The notes under the pieces: generated by a model
The model's database searches: none
Seen by the model: only the letters and a program-made list of their open reading frames with translations
Told to the model about the DNA's origin: nothing
Program-made: the position numbers and the translations under genes
Shown here: piece by piece, positions 26,649 to 35,855 of the stretch
Position numbering within the stretch: position 1 is the first letter of the stretch
Layout: each line of letters starts with the position of its first letter
NCBI RefSeq assembly: GCF_003614185.1
Contig: NZ_KZ987724.1
Span: forward strand, 1,016,771-1,080,770
Length of the DNA stretch: 64,000 nt
Source of the DNA: Paenibacillus aceti
GTDB lineage: Bacteria; Bacillota; Bacilli; Paenibacillales; Paenibacillaceae
Direction of reading: 5' to 3'

Positions 26649-27038
26649 ATGCCATTACTGAGATTTGATCTTATTCAAGGCCGTGATCAGGCCAGTCTGA
26701 AGAAGCTGCTTGATACAGCGCATGAGGCGATGGTAGAGGCGTTCGCCGTACCGAAGGACGACCGCTATCAGATTGTCCATCAGCACCCGGCTGAGGAGTT
26801 CGTCATTGAAGATACGGGACTTGGGTTCCGGCGTTCTGACCAGCTGGTGGTTCTCAGCGTGACGACGAAGCAGAAGACACAGGCGCAGAAGCAGCAGCTA
26901 TATAAGCTGTTGGCGGAAAGGCTTAAGGAGCGCTGTGGCATCTCCCCAGACGATCTGATGATATCGATCGTGGAGAATACCGATGCCGATTGGAGCTTCG
27001 GACAGGGAGAAGCTCAGTTCATTACGGGGAAGTTGTAA
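26649..27038 (+). CDS. Tautomerase family protein in the iol operon
   Basis: A 129-residue tautomerase-superfamily protein. The catalytic base of this superfamily is the amino-terminal Pro, so the start must be ATG 26649 ([12 protein letters not shown]) rather than the in-frame ATG at 26625; GGAAGGAAGG precedes it. Length fits the two-domain-fused type. [14 protein letters not shown] and [10 protein letters not shown] are typical. It starts 73 bases after iolJ. Standard iol operons lack such a gene. It might convert an enol intermediate or a malonate semialdehyde-type product, but that is only inferred. Confidence 0.8.
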   Translation: MPLLRFDLIQGRDQASLKKLLDTAHEAMVEAFAVPKDDRYQIVHQHPAEEFVIEDTGLGFRRSDQLVVLSVTTKQKTQAQKQQLYKLLAERLKERCGISPDDLMISIVENTDADWSFGQGEAQFITGKL

Positions 27039-27179
27039 AACGATTAGAGATATGGATATATCTTTGGCAAATGAGCATATACATATCTAAAATTTTAATA
27101 AATGATAATATTGTGGTCGATAAATGAGTATTTTATTGTTATGTTACAGATAATTCACAACATTTTACGTGAAAAATTG

Positions 27180-27208
27180 TTGACCTTATGATCAACTGAG
27201 GTTAGTAT
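27180..27208 (+). promoter_or_regulatory. Internal promoter before iolA
   Basis: TTGACC and TAGTAT are separated by 17 bases, within an AT-rich 208-base gap between the tautomerase and iolA. The spacer contains ATGATCAACTG, a weak match to the IolR half-site. It may give iolA extra expression. Confidence 0.5.
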
Positions 27209-27246
27209 GTTGAAAGAGGGGTTAACACCAGAGGAGGATTCCATTG

Positions 27247-28701
27247 ATGAGCAGAAAATTGAAAAACTACATTAACGGCCAATGGGTTGAAAGTGCAACT
27301 TCCCAATATGAAGACGTTTACAACCCGGCAACAGAAGAAGTGTTATGTAAAGTCCCTTTGTCTACAAAAGAAGATCTCGAGCAAGCGGTACTGGCTGCAG
27401 ATACAGCATTCCAGACCTGGAGCAAAGTTGCAGTGCCGCGTCGTGCACGTATATTATTCAAGTTCCAACAATTGCTGATCCAGCACAAGCAAGAGCTGGC
27501 AGAGTTGATCACTAAGGAGAACGGCAAGGCGTTGTTCGAATCGCTGGGCGAAGTACAGCGGGGGATCGAGAATGTCGAGTTCGCGGCAGGAGCACCGAGC
27601 CTGATGATGGGCGATTCGCTGTCTTCGATCGCTACGGATGTTGAAGCGACGAACTACAAATATCCGATCGGTGTCATCGGCGGGATCGCACCATTCAACT
27701 TCCCGATGATGGTACCATGCTGGATGTTCCCGATGGCGATTGCTCTGGGTAACACCTTTGTGCTGAAGCCTTCGGAGAAAACACCACTGCTTGCAGAGAA
27801 GGTGGTTGAGTTGTTCACGGAAGCCGGGCTGCCAGCAGGTGTGCTTAACATCGTCTACGGCGCTCATGATGTCGTGAACGGACTGCTTGAGCATCAGAAG
27901 GTCAAAGCGATCTCCTTCGTCGGCTCGAAGCCAGTGGGTGAGTATGTGTATCGCGAAGGCACGAAGAACCTGAAACGGGTGCAATCCCTTACAGGTGCGA
28001 AGAACCACACCATCGTATTGAAGGATGCGAACCAGGAGGAAGCGGTTCAGAACGTAATCAGCGCTGCCTTTGGTTCGGCGGGCGAGCGTTGCATGGCCTG
28101 TGCAGTATTGACAGTCGAAGATACGATCTATGACGAGTTCATGGAGAAGCTGGTTAAAGCGGCTAAGGCGATTAAGATCGGCGATGGACTAGATAAGGAT
28201 ACATTCCTGGGTCCGGTTATCCGTCAAGAGAACAAAGACAGAACCTTCCGTTATATTGAGCAAGGGGTTGCGGATGGAGCTAAGCTGACACTGGATGGAC
28301 GTACAGGCATTCCGGAAAAAGGCTACTTCGTTGGACCGACGATCTTCGAGAATGTTACAACCGACATGACATTGTGGAAAGAAGAGCTATTCGCTCCAGT
28401 ATTGTCTGTCATCCGCATCAAGGACGTGAAGGAAGGCGTTGCGCTTGCGAACAAATCTCCGTTTGCTAACGGGGCATGCCTGTTCACGAACAATGCAAGT
28501 GCGATTCGCTACTTCCGTGAGAATATCGATGCAGGTATGCTCGGCGTGAACCTCGGTGTTCCGGCACCTATGGCCTTCTTCGCTTTCTCGGGATACAAGG
28601 ATTCCTTCTACGGCGATTTGCACTGCAACGGCAAAGATAGCGTAGAGTTCTACACCAGAAGAAAAGTAGTTACGGCTCGTTACGGAGAGAACAACATCTA
28701 A
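27247..28701 (+). CDS. iolA: CoA-acylating methylmalonate/malonate-semialdehyde dehydrogenase
   Basis: A 484-residue aldehyde dehydrogenase of IolA length. The catalytic Cys is Cys282 in [13 protein letters not shown] binding is by [15 protein letters not shown] and [11 protein letters not shown], and FANGACLFT is near the C-terminus. The Met-rich [16 protein letters not shown] segment is typical of the MMSDH branch. ATG 27247 is chosen over the TTG at 27244, with GAGGAGG upstream. It converts malonate semialdehyde to acetyl-CoA, the last step of inositol breakdown. Confidence 0.93.
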   Translation: MSRKLKNYINGQWVESATSQYEDVYNPATEEVLCKVPLSTKEDLEQAVLAADTAFQTWSKVAVPRRARILFKFQQLLIQHKQELAELITKENGKALFESLGEVQRGIENVEFAAGAPSLMMGDSLSSIATDVEATNYKYPIGVIGGIAPFNFPMMVPCWMFPMAIALGNTFVLKPSEKTPLLAEKVVELFTEAGLPAGVLNIVYGAHDVVNGLLEHQKVKAISFVGSKPVGEYVYREGTKNLKRVQSLTGAKNHTIVLKDANQEEAVQNVISAAFGSAGERCMACAVLTVEDTIYDEFMEKLVKAAKAIKIGDGLDKDTFLGPVIRQENKDRTFRYIEQGVADGAKLTLDGRTGIPEKGYFVGPTIFENVTTDMTLWKEELFAPVLSVIRIKDVKEGVALANKSPFANGACLFTNNASAIRYFRENIDAGMLGVNLGVPAPMAFFAFSGYKDSFYGDLHCNGKDSVEFYTRRKVVTARYGENNI

Positions 28702-28753
28702 GCATGTTGATTAAATAGTCTATTTCATTAAATGAAGGAAGCGTGCGACAAGT

Positions 28754-29575
28754 ATGGTACAACTCAAAAGATCGCCAATTCGTTATCAAGTTAGTGATGG
28801 AGTAACCTTACTCCATCACATCACCAAAGAGAATGCACCTCTCGAATTTATCGAGGCCCAAATGTACGGGCTGGCGGAAGGCGGAAAGATCGAACTGGAG
28901 CTTCGCTCTCATGAGCTATGCGTTGTAGCGCTGACAGGCAAGTATACAATTACGGATGGCGAACATCGATTTACCCACGTAGGAACACGCAGCAGTGTAT
29001 TCGAGAAAGTACCGACGGATAGTGTATATGTGCCTGTGGGCAAGAAGGTGAGCATTACCTGCGAGCAACAAGGTAAAGTGCTGCTGGCCTATGCTCCTAC
29101 TGAAGATCGGACACGCCAGACGACGTTGATCCCTGCAGAGGCCAATCGCATCGAAGCACGTGGTAAATATCACAACCAGCGGCTGGTACACAACATCCTT
29201 GATGATCAGAGTCCGATTGCTGAGAAGCTGCTCGTCGTCGAAGTGTACACGGATACTGCGAACTGGTCGAGCTATCCGCCACATAAGCATGATCAGGATG
29301 ATCTTCCGAAGGAGTCTTTCCTCGAAGAGACTTACTATCATGAGATCAATCCGCGTCAAGGCTATGTTATGCAGCGTGTCTATACAGATGATCGTCTGCT
29401 TGATGAGACGATGGCCGTGTATGATGAAGAGATGGTCATTGTGCCAAAAGGTTACCACCCGGTAGGGGTTCCTGATGGTTATGAATCCTATTATATGAAC
29501 ATAATGGCCGGACCTAAGAAGATCTGGAAATTCAACAATGATAAGGACCATGAATGGATCATAGAGCGTCCGTAA
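28754..29575 (+). CDS. iolB: 5-deoxy-glucuronate isomerase
   Basis: A 273-residue double-cupin protein, the size of known IolB. Metal-binding cupin motifs are visible in SSYPPHKHDQDD and in ETYYHEINPRQGYVMQRVYT, with HPVGVPDGYESYYMNIMAG near the C-terminus. It isomerises 5-deoxy-glucuronate to 2-deoxy-5-keto-gluconate. AAGGAAGCG precedes the ATG. It overlaps no other gene; iolC starts 14 bases later. Confidence 0.92.
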   Translation: MVQLKRSPIRYQVSDGVTLLHHITKENAPLEFIEAQMYGLAEGGKIELELRSHELCVVALTGKYTITDGEHRFTHVGTRSSVFEKVPTDSVYVPVGKKVSITCEQQGKVLLAYAPTEDRTRQTTLIPAEANRIEARGKYHNQRLVHNILDDQSPIAEKLLVVEVYTDTANWSSYPPHKHDQDDLPKESFLEETYYHEINPRQGYVMQRVYTDDRLLDETMAVYDEEMVIVPKGYHPVGVPDGYESYYMNIMAGPKKIWKFNNDKDHEWIIERP

Positions 29576-29589
29576 GGGAGAAGAATGAA

Positions 29590-30564
29590 ATGGCAAAAAA
29601 ATATGATGTAATCGCGATTGGTCGGGCATGCATTGATTTGAACGCTGCCGAGTACAACCGACCGATGGAAGAAACGATGACATTCTCAAAATATGTAGGC
29701 GGCTCGCCGGCTAATATTGTAATCGGTGCAGCTAAACTGGGATTATCTGTCGGTTTTATCGGTAAAATTCCGGACGATCAGCATGGTAACTATATCAAGC
29801 AATATATGGCTGAAGCCGGTGTCAATACAGACGGTATGGTCGTCGATCAGGAAGGTCATAAATCCGGGCTTACGTTCACAGAGATCAAGAGTCCGGAAGA
29901 ATGCAGCATTTTGATGTATCGTGACGAGGTAGCTGACCTGTATTTGCGCCCGGAAGAAGTATCGGCGGAATATATCAAGCAAGCATCCAATCTTGTCGTC
30001 TCCGGTACGGCATTATCGAGAAGTCCTTCGCGGGAGGCTGTGCTTAAGGCCATCTCCATCGCCAAAGCGAATGATATCCGCGTTATCTTTGAACTGGACT
30101 ATCGTCCATACACATGGACGAATGCGGAAGAGGTATCGATCTACTATTCCCTTGCAGCGCGTCAGGCTGATATCATTATTGGTACAAGAGATGAATTCGA
30201 TATGCTGGAAAATCGCCAAGGCGGGGACAATGATGCGACCGTAGCCGAGCTGTTCAAATATGCGCCGCAGCTGATCGTCATCAAGCACGGTGTAGAAGGC
30301 TCCTATGCTTACGAGCGCGGCGGCAAAATGACCCGCGGATTTGCTTACAAGTCCAATGTTCTGAAGACATTCGGCGCCGGGGATTCCTACGCAGCGGCCT
30401 TTATTACTGCACTTCATAACGGTAAAAATGTAAAAGAAGCACTGAAATACGGTAGCGCAGCCGCTGCGATTGTCGTCAGCAAGCATAGCTCCTCGGAAGC
30501 GATGCCGACGATCAAGGCGATTGAGCAGCTAATGAGCGAGCAAGCTGCAACCTATGGCAAATAA
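29590..30564 (+). CDS. iolC: 5-dehydro-2-deoxygluconokinase
   Basis: A PfkB-type sugar kinase of 324 residues. The N-terminal motif is VGGSPANIVIGAAKLG and the catalytic loop is FGAGDSYAAAF, with the base Asp near 265. The start is ATG 29590 after TAAGGGAG; an upstream in-frame ATG at 29554 lies inside iolB. It phosphorylates 2-deoxy-5-keto-gluconate, and the product is both the IolJ substrate and the likely inducer sensed by IolR. Confidence 0.93.
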   Translation: MAKKYDVIAIGRACIDLNAAEYNRPMEETMTFSKYVGGSPANIVIGAAKLGLSVGFIGKIPDDQHGNYIKQYMAEAGVNTDGMVVDQEGHKSGLTFTEIKSPEECSILMYRDEVADLYLRPEEVSAEYIKQASNLVVSGTALSRSPSREAVLKAISIAKANDIRVIFELDYRPYTWTNAEEVSIYYSLAARQADIIIGTRDEFDMLENRQGGDNDATVAELFKYAPQLIVIKHGVEGSYAYERGGKMTRGFAYKSNVLKTFGAGDSYAAAFITALHNGKNVKEALKYGSAAAAIVVSKHSSSEAMPTIKAIEQLMSEQAATYGK

Positions 30565-30606
30565 GCTAATACATCCTATACAAACAACATTGGGAGGTTA
30601 CGTACA

Positions 30607-31491
30607 ATGAGTATTACACTTGGGATTGCACCAATCGCGTGGACAAATGACGATATGCCGGAGCTTGGTGCGGAGAACTCATTCGAGCAATGTATCAGCG
30701 AGATGGCTTTATCCGGTTTTACCGGTACGGAGATCGGCAACAAGTATCCCCGCGAGCCGCAAGTGCTGAAGAGCTATTTGGAGCTGCGAGGCCTTAATGT
30801 GGCCAGTGCCTGGTTCAGCGCGTTCCTGACTACGAAACCTTATGCTGAGACTGAGGCGGCTTTTGTACAGCACCGTGATTTCCTGCACGCGATGGGCGCC
30901 AAGGTCATTGTCGTATCCGAACAGGGCCATAGTGTTCAAGGCCAGATGGATACCCCGGTTATCGATAAGAAACCCGTGTTCACGGATGAGGAATGGGACA
31001 GACTCACAAGCGGCCTGGAGAAGCTTGGTGCGTTAGCTCGTGAGAAAGATATGCGCATCGTCTATCACCATCATATGGGTACAGGCGTACAGACGACCGC
31101 TGAAATTGACCGCTTGATGGCGAACACGGACCCGGACAAAGTATCCCTATTGTTTGACACAGGGCATCTGGTATTCTCCGGTGAAGATCCACTGGTGATT
31201 TTCAAGAAATATCAGGACCGTATTTTCCATATTCACTTCAAGGATATCCGCGAGGATATGCTAAGACAAGTAAAAGAAGAGAAGCTGAGCTTCTTGCAGA
31301 GTGTGAAGAATGGCGTGTTCACAGTGCCAGGCGACGGGATGATCGATTTCCGTCCGATCTGGGAGCTGATCGATGCTAGCGGTTATGAAGGCTGGATTGT
31401 CGTCGAAGCCGAGCAGGACCCAGCTAAAGCTAATCCATTCCTGTATGCTCAAAAAGCGCGGAACTATATTCGTCAAGTCACGAAAATATAA
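30607..31491 (+). CDS. iolE: 2-keto-myo-inositol dehydratase
   Basis: A 294-residue TIM-barrel protein of the xylose-isomerase-like fold. Typical motifs are GIAPIAWTNDDMPELG at the N-terminus, YHHHMGTGVQT, SLLFDTGHLVFSGEDP and HIHFKDIR, which supply metal-binding residues. It dehydrates 2-keto-myo-inositol to the diketone used by IolD. A GGGAGG site precedes the ATG. Confidence 0.92.
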   Translation: MSITLGIAPIAWTNDDMPELGAENSFEQCISEMALSGFTGTEIGNKYPREPQVLKSYLELRGLNVASAWFSAFLTTKPYAETEAAFVQHRDFLHAMGAKVIVVSEQGHSVQGQMDTPVIDKKPVFTDEEWDRLTSGLEKLGALAREKDMRIVYHHHMGTGVQTTAEIDRLMANTDPDKVSLLFDTGHLVFSGEDPLVIFKKYQDRIFHIHFKDIREDMLRQVKEEKLSFLQSVKNGVFTVPGDGMIDFRPIWELIDASGYEGWIVVEAEQDPAKANPFLYAQKARNYIRQVTKI

Positions 31492-31498
31492 TCAAAAA

Positions 31499-31530
31499 AG
31501 GCATTTCGTTCATTTTTGAATGAAATGCCT
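31499..31530. terminator. Hairpin between iolE and iolD
   Basis: A 14-bp stem (31499-31512 with 31517-31530, one G-T pair) and a TTTT loop lie 8 bases after the iolE stop. The T tract (six T) is on the minus strand; on the plus strand only AATTTCTCGC follows. It may attenuate iolD or block antisense transcription. The remaining 120 bases to iolD hold no clear feature. Confidence 0.5.
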
Positions 31531-31656
31531 AATTTCTCGCTTGAGCTTTCTTTCATCTTCTGGCGGCGGGTCATAGGCGGTCCATAATGATGAATGAATT
31601 CGGCATCTGAGATATGAATACGGATACATGAAATTAAGTTTGGGAGTGTGTGGGGA

Positions 31657-33573
31657 ATGAGCAAAACAATCCGATTAACGACGGCGCAAGCTTTGATCAA
31701 GTTTTTGAACGCGCAATATGTGAGCGTGGATGGGACAGAAACACCCTTTGTCGATGGGGTTTTCCATATCTTCGGCCATGGCAATGTACTCGGTATAGGA
31801 CAGGCACTGGCTGAGGAGCCTGGTCATTTACGTAATTTCCAGGGCAAGAATGAACAGGGCATGGCTCATGCCGCAATCGCCTTCGCTAAGCAAAATCTGT
31901 GCAAGAAGATTTATGCAGTCACGGCTTCTTCTGGCCCGGGATCGGCGAATATGCTGGTGGCGGCAGCCACGGCATTTGCCAACAATATTCCGGTATTGTT
32001 CCTGCCAGCTGACACCTTTGCCAGCCGTCAGCCAGACCCGGTATTGCAGCAAATGGAGCATGAGCATAGCCATGCCTTGACCACCAATGATGCCTTCCGT
32101 GCCGTAACCCGTTACTGGGATCGCGTGCAGCGGCCAGAACAGCTTATGAGCGCGCTGATCCGCGCCTTTGAAGTGCTTACGAATCCGGCCACGACCGGCC
32201 CGGTTGCGATCTCCATCCCGCAGGATACGGAGGCGGAGGCCTATGACTATCCAGAGGAATTCTTCAATAAGCGCGTGCATTATTTGGATCGCCGTCCGGC
32301 GACGGAGCGGGAAATCGAAGCGGCAGCGGCGCTGATTAAGGAGAGCAAGCGCCCTGTCATCATTATCGGCGACGGTGCCAAATACTCCGAAGCGGGTCCT
32401 GCGCTTGAGCAGTGGTCCTTGCAGTGCCATATTCCACTGGTAAGCACACATTCCGGCAAATCGACGATTACGAATGAATTTGTCAATGATCTGGGCGGTC
32501 TGGGTGTGCATGGGACGAGCGCGGGCAATAAGGCTGTACAGGCGGCGGATCTGATCATCGGGGTGGGTACGAAATACGATGATTTCACGACCTCTTCCAA
32601 GACGATCTTCAATTTTGAACAGACGAAGTTTATCAATATCAACATCAACCGCAGTCAGACCTATAAGATGGATGCCCTTCAAATGGTAGCCGATCCGAAA
32701 CAGGCGATAGAGCAATTGACGCCGAAATTAACAGGCTACAAGACGGCATTCGGCGATGAGATCGCTACGCTGAAGCAGGAATGGCTGAAGGAAAGAGAGC
32801 GCCTGGCAGTGACGCAGTTCAACCGTCAGAGCTTCACCCCTGAAATCGCCGGACATTACACTCAGGAGCGGATGAATGAATACGCGGAGGCGTTGGGGAC
32901 GGAACTGACCCAGACCGAGGTGTTCATCAAGCTTAACGATCTGGCTGACGATGATGCGATTGTTGTCGGATCAGCGGGATCGCTACCGGGCGATATGCAG
33001 CGGCTGTGGAATGTCAAGGTACCGAACACCTATCATCTGGAGTATGGTTATTCCTGCATGGGCTACGAGATCGCAGGCAGTGTTGGCGTGAAGCTGGCCG
33101 CGCCAGATCAAGAGGTCTATGCGCTGCTTGGCGACGGCAGCTTCCTGATGCTGCATACCGAGCTCGTTACGGCGCTACAATATAGACAGAAGATTAATAT
33201 CGTCCTGTTTGACAATTCCGGCTTCGGCTGCATTAACAATTTGCAGATGGCGCATGGCTGCGATAATTTCGGGACGGAATTCCGCGATAGCGATGGACAG
33301 ATCATGAATATTGATTATGCTGCGATCGGTACGGCATATGGTGCGAAGTCCTATGAAGTGCATACGATGAGGCAATTCGAAGCGGCTGTGCTCGATGCGA
33401 AGCAGCAGAATGTATCGACCCTGATCCATGTCAAGGTGCTGCCGAAGACGATGTCAGCAGACTGTGAGGGCAGCTGGTGGAATGTCGGCGTATCCGCCGT
33501 CTCGAAGCGTGAGGAAGTTGAGCAAGCCTACGCGGCGAAGCAAGAGAAACGCAAGTCAGCGAGGAAATATTAA
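31657..33573 (+). CDS. iolD: 3D-(3,5/4)-trihydroxycyclohexane-1,2-dione hydrolase
   Basis: A 638-residue thiamine-diphosphate enzyme, close to known IolD length. The N-terminal pyrimidine-binding region shows FGHGNVLGIGQAL and KNEQGMAHAAI, with the activating Glu. The C-terminal diphosphate motif is GDGSFLMLHTELVTA, with GCINNLQ after it. The start is ATG 31657, with GGGAG upstream; TTG/GTG codons further up are less likely. It opens the inositol ring to 5-deoxy-glucuronate. It is last in the operon, unlike the A-B-C-D order of Bacillus subtilis. Confidence 0.93.
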   Translation: MSKTIRLTTAQALIKFLNAQYVSVDGTETPFVDGVFHIFGHGNVLGIGQALAEEPGHLRNFQGKNEQGMAHAAIAFAKQNLCKKIYAVTASSGPGSANMLVAAATAFANNIPVLFLPADTFASRQPDPVLQQMEHEHSHALTTNDAFRAVTRYWDRVQRPEQLMSALIRAFEVLTNPATTGPVAISIPQDTEAEAYDYPEEFFNKRVHYLDRRPATEREIEAAAALIKESKRPVIIIGDGAKYSEAGPALEQWSLQCHIPLVSTHSGKSTITNEFVNDLGGLGVHGTSAGNKAVQAADLIIGVGTKYDDFTTSSKTIFNFEQTKFINININRSQTYKMDALQMVADPKQAIEQLTPKLTGYKTAFGDEIATLKQEWLKERERLAVTQFNRQSFTPEIAGHYTQERMNEYAEALGTELTQTEVFIKLNDLADDDAIVVGSAGSLPGDMQRLWNVKVPNTYHLEYGYSCMGYEIAGSVGVKLAAPDQEVYALLGDGSFLMLHTELVTALQYRQKINIVLFDNSGFGCINNLQMAHGCDNFGTEFRDSDGQIMNIDYAAIGTAYGAKSYEVHTMRQFEAAVLDAKQQNVSTLIHVKVLPKTMSADCEGSWWNVGVSAVSKREEVEQAYAAKQEKRKSARKY

Positions 33574-33595
33574 TCGCCAGTAAGATTTTGAAATG

Positions 33596-33645
33596 AAAGC
33601 AGGATGGGGAGCAAAATGTGAAGTCTTTCCCCGTCCTGCTTTTTG
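33596..33645 (+). terminator. Terminator of the iol operon
   Basis: AAAGCAGGATGGGGA pairs with TTCCCCGTCCTGCTTT, followed by a T run. It lies 22 bases after the iolD stop and directly before a repeat element. Confidence 0.85.
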
Positions 33646-33650
33646 CTGTG

Positions 33651-33787
33651 TGTAACGGAAATGTAGATCCTTATTTGCTCTCAAAGGGGCTGAAAGTGGG
33701 AGGGAACTAAAGAATAAGGCCAGCTATTTCCGTTACATTTTTTAAATGGACGAAATTGTGGAAATAGCGGCCCTCAGTTCCGTTAGA
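33651..33787. repeat. Three-box intergenic repeat element, TAACGGAAATG type
   Basis: Boxes of 25 bases start at 33651 (forward), 33713 and 33763 (reverse), so spacings are 62 and 50. This matches the last three boxes of the four-box elements; the position where the first box should be (33601) is occupied by the iolD terminator. The ends read GTAACGGAAAT / TTCCGTTACA or TTCCGTTAGA. It lies between the converging iolD and DMT-transporter genes. Confidence 0.82.
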
Positions 33788-33796
33788 AACTTTATT

Positions 33797-34243
33797 TTAC
33801 TTCTTGATCAGCACAATGCCGGCAATCAGGAGAAGGGCGCCCAGAATATGGCGCAGCGAGATTGGAGTGACATCGGAGCCGAATAGGCCAAAGTGGTCGA
33901 TGATCATCGCCATGATGATCTGTCCGCTCAGCAGGATGGAGATGAATGTCGCATAGCCGATGCGTACCGGCGCTACGATCATTGTCGTGACGATGACTGC
34001 GCTGAGTACACCGCCGCCCCACATCCACCAGTTGCCCGCCGACGTGTGCGGTACCAGCATCGGAATTTGCTTGCGGAAGAGAAAGCCGATGAAGATCATG
34101 ATAGCCGCGCCGATCAGATTGCTGATCCCTCCGGATAGATAAGGGGAGCCTACATTTCTTCGCAGCTCAGCATTAAATCCGCTCTGCAGCGGGAAGAAGA
34201 CACCGGCTATCACAGTGAGTAAGATGAAGAATATCGTTTCCAT
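33797..34243 (-). CDS. DMT-superfamily membrane protein (DUF606/YdcZ type)
   Basis: A 148-residue inner-membrane protein with four to five hydrophobic helices. The half-transporter signature reads PLQSGFNAELRRNVGSPYLSG near the start and ALLLIAGIVLIKK at the end. AGGAGACGACT precedes the ATG. Such small proteins usually dimerise to form a transporter; the substrate is unknown. It sits downstream of the iolG-like gene, separated by a hairpin. Confidence 0.82.
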   Translation of the reverse strand: METIFFILLTVIAGVFFPLQSGFNAELRRNVGSPYLSGGISNLIGAAIMIFIGFLFRKQIPMLVPHTSAGNWWMWGGGVLSAVIVTTMIVAPVRIGYATFISILLSGQIIMAMIIDHFGLFGSDVTPISLRHILGALLLIAGIVLIKK

Positions 34244-34271
34244 AGTCGTCTCCTATACATAGCAAAGTAAG

Positions 34272-34296
34272 AAGCCAAGCGAGATACGCTTGGCTT
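34272..34296 (-). terminator. Terminator of the leftward iolG-like gene
   Basis: AAGCCAAGCG pairs with CGCTTGGCTT around a 5-base loop. On the minus strand CTTACTTT follows. It lies 45 bases past the stop of the oxidoreductase gene. Confidence 0.7.
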
Positions 34297-34340
34297 TTAT
34301 TATAAAGCAGTCATGCCATTATTGTTTAGATACTAGCTGA

Positions 34341-35366
34341 TCAAAATTCATTATTGACGCGAACTGGCTTGCCTGTCCGCAGTGATTCAAGCCCAGCAGC
34401 GGCGGCGCGTTGCGCCAGGATAACGTCTTCGATCGAGCAGACAACTGGAGTGCCGCTTTTAACGGATTGAATGAAGCTGTCCATTTCGGAGATATAAGCT
34501 TCTTCATAGCGCTCCATGAAGATAGGCAGAGGATTTTTCAGTTGAGCATTGTCTTTATTGTAATACTCGACTGCTGATTTGTTTACGTTTTCGACTTTGA
34601 GCATGCCTTCGGAGCCGAATACTTCAACACGCACATCATAGCCATATACCGCTTGGCGGCTATTATCGATTAAACCGAACGTGCCGTTCTCGAATTCAAG
34701 AACCAGGGCCAAGGTATCGATATCGTCGACCTCTTTCAGTTTCGGTTCGATCAGGACACCGCCTTTAGCGTACACTTCTTTAATATTGCTGCCCATCATG
34801 TAGCGGGCCATATCGAAGTCATACGTGGTGAAGTCGACGAGCAAGCCACCAATGCGTTTGATCAGATCGATAGAAATAACGAACGGATCGCGGGAGGTAA
34901 TCTTAACGACTTGTGGATCACCGATTTTTCCTTCTTGAATTTGCTCATAGGCAGCACGATACTGTTTGTCCATACGGCGGTTGAAGCCAATTTGGAACAC
35001 GACGTCCGCTTGCTTTACCAGATTGTAAATCTTCATGCTTTCCGTCTCGTCGTTTACATTCATGTCTAATGGTTTTTCGCAGAAAATATGAATCTTCTTC
35101 GGATGCTGCAAGATGTATGCGCACATTTCTGTATGAAGATCTGTTGGCGATGCCACGATAATCGCTTCGATGTCCTCTTTATCAAGCATCTCTTTATAAT
35201 CTTTGTATACCGCCTTGAAGCCAAGTTCTTTGGCCACGGCCAGTTGTCCGTCATCAAGTGCACAAGCTGCCAGCGCTTCGACTTGACCTGCATTAGCTGC
35301 GATATGCTTGGCATGCTCCATTCCCATACGTCCTAATCCGATAATGCCCATCTTCAACTTGCTCAT
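34341..35366 (-). CDS. iolG: Gfo/Idh/MocA oxidoreductase, IolG-like, catalytic His replaced by Tyr
   Basis: A 341-residue NAD-dependent dehydrogenase with Rossmann motif GIIGLGRMGMEHAKHI and substrate/cofactor motif CEKPLDM (the Lys of the catalytic triad). In inositol dehydrogenases the triad is completed by an Asp-x-x-x-His pair. Here the site reads DFTTYD, with Tyr182 (codon on the minus strand of 34821-34823) where the close paralog at 41048 has His (DFTMHD). The start at 35366 follows GGAGGG. It faces away from the rest of the cluster and has its own promoter. It could be impaired, altered in specificity, or regulatory. Confidence 0.85.
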   Translation of the reverse strand: MSKLKMGIIGLGRMGMEHAKHIAANAGQVEALAACALDDGQLAVAKELGFKAVYKDYKEMLDKEDIEAIIVASPTDLHTEMCAYILQHPKKIHIFCEKPLDMNVNDETESMKIYNLVKQADVVFQIGFNRRMDKQYRAAYEQIQEGKIGDPQVVKITSRDPFVISIDLIKRIGGLLVDFTTYDFDMARYMMGSNIKEVYAKGGVLIEPKLKEVDDIDTLALVLEFENGTFGLIDNSRQAVYGYDVRVEVFGSEGMLKVENVNKSAVEYYNKDNAQLKNPLPIFMERYEEAYISEMDSFIQSVKSGTPVVCSIEDVILAQRAAAAGLESLRTGKPVRVNNEF

Positions 35367-35408
35367 GTTGTTTCCCTCCATAATAGAATGTCATCCTTAC
35401 TGCTTAGG

Positions 35409-35485
35409 CAGCGCTTACATTTGAACTGCAATAGCTCACCTCTTTTGCACAATTGTATAATAGTCTAAAATGAGCAAATGGTCAA
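35409..35485 (-). promoter_or_regulatory. Promoter of the leftward iolG-like gene
   Basis: On the minus strand TTGACC (35480-35485 on plus) and TATTAT (35457-35462) are separated by 17 bases. Downstream, in the leader, ATGTAAGCGCTGCCTA (about 35404-35419) resembles a half-conserved CcpA cre site. Catabolite control here is plausible but the match is partial. Confidence 0.55.
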
Positions 35486-35745
35486 TAACAAAACTATGAT
35501 TAAACATAAAACATTCAAAAGTTAACCTAAAATATCAACAAACTTATTCATTATGGATGATAACGAGTTTTCCAGATGAAATACTAAGGAGATATATGCG
35601 ATTTTAATCGTGAATAACCTTTACACCCTCTAAGTTCAAGCTATGAATGGGTAAGTTTTCATCAAATAAAACCAAAGAATTACTATAAAAGTTCAATAGT
35701 TAATCAAAAATACAAATTAAAATCCGTTTTTGAGCAAAAAAAGTA

Positions 35746-35793
35746 TTGCATTTCTGCCGGAAAAATTGTTTAATACATTGTAAGCGATAACAA
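35746..35793 (+). promoter_or_regulatory. Promoter with a consensus CcpA cre site
   Basis: TTGCAT (35746-35751) and TTTAAT (35769-35774) are separated by 17 bases. The 16-base sequence TTGTAAGCGATAACAA at 35778-35793 matches WTGNAARCGNWWWCAW at every position and overlaps the expected transcription start. This placement predicts glucose repression of the genes that follow. The stretch 35500-35740 is AT-rich with no gene visible. Confidence 0.75.
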
Positions 35794-35855
35794 GGAAATA
35801 CAAGTTTCTTGCTACACCGGGTTTTTCATAATTTCAGCTAGAGGAGTGGTAAGTA

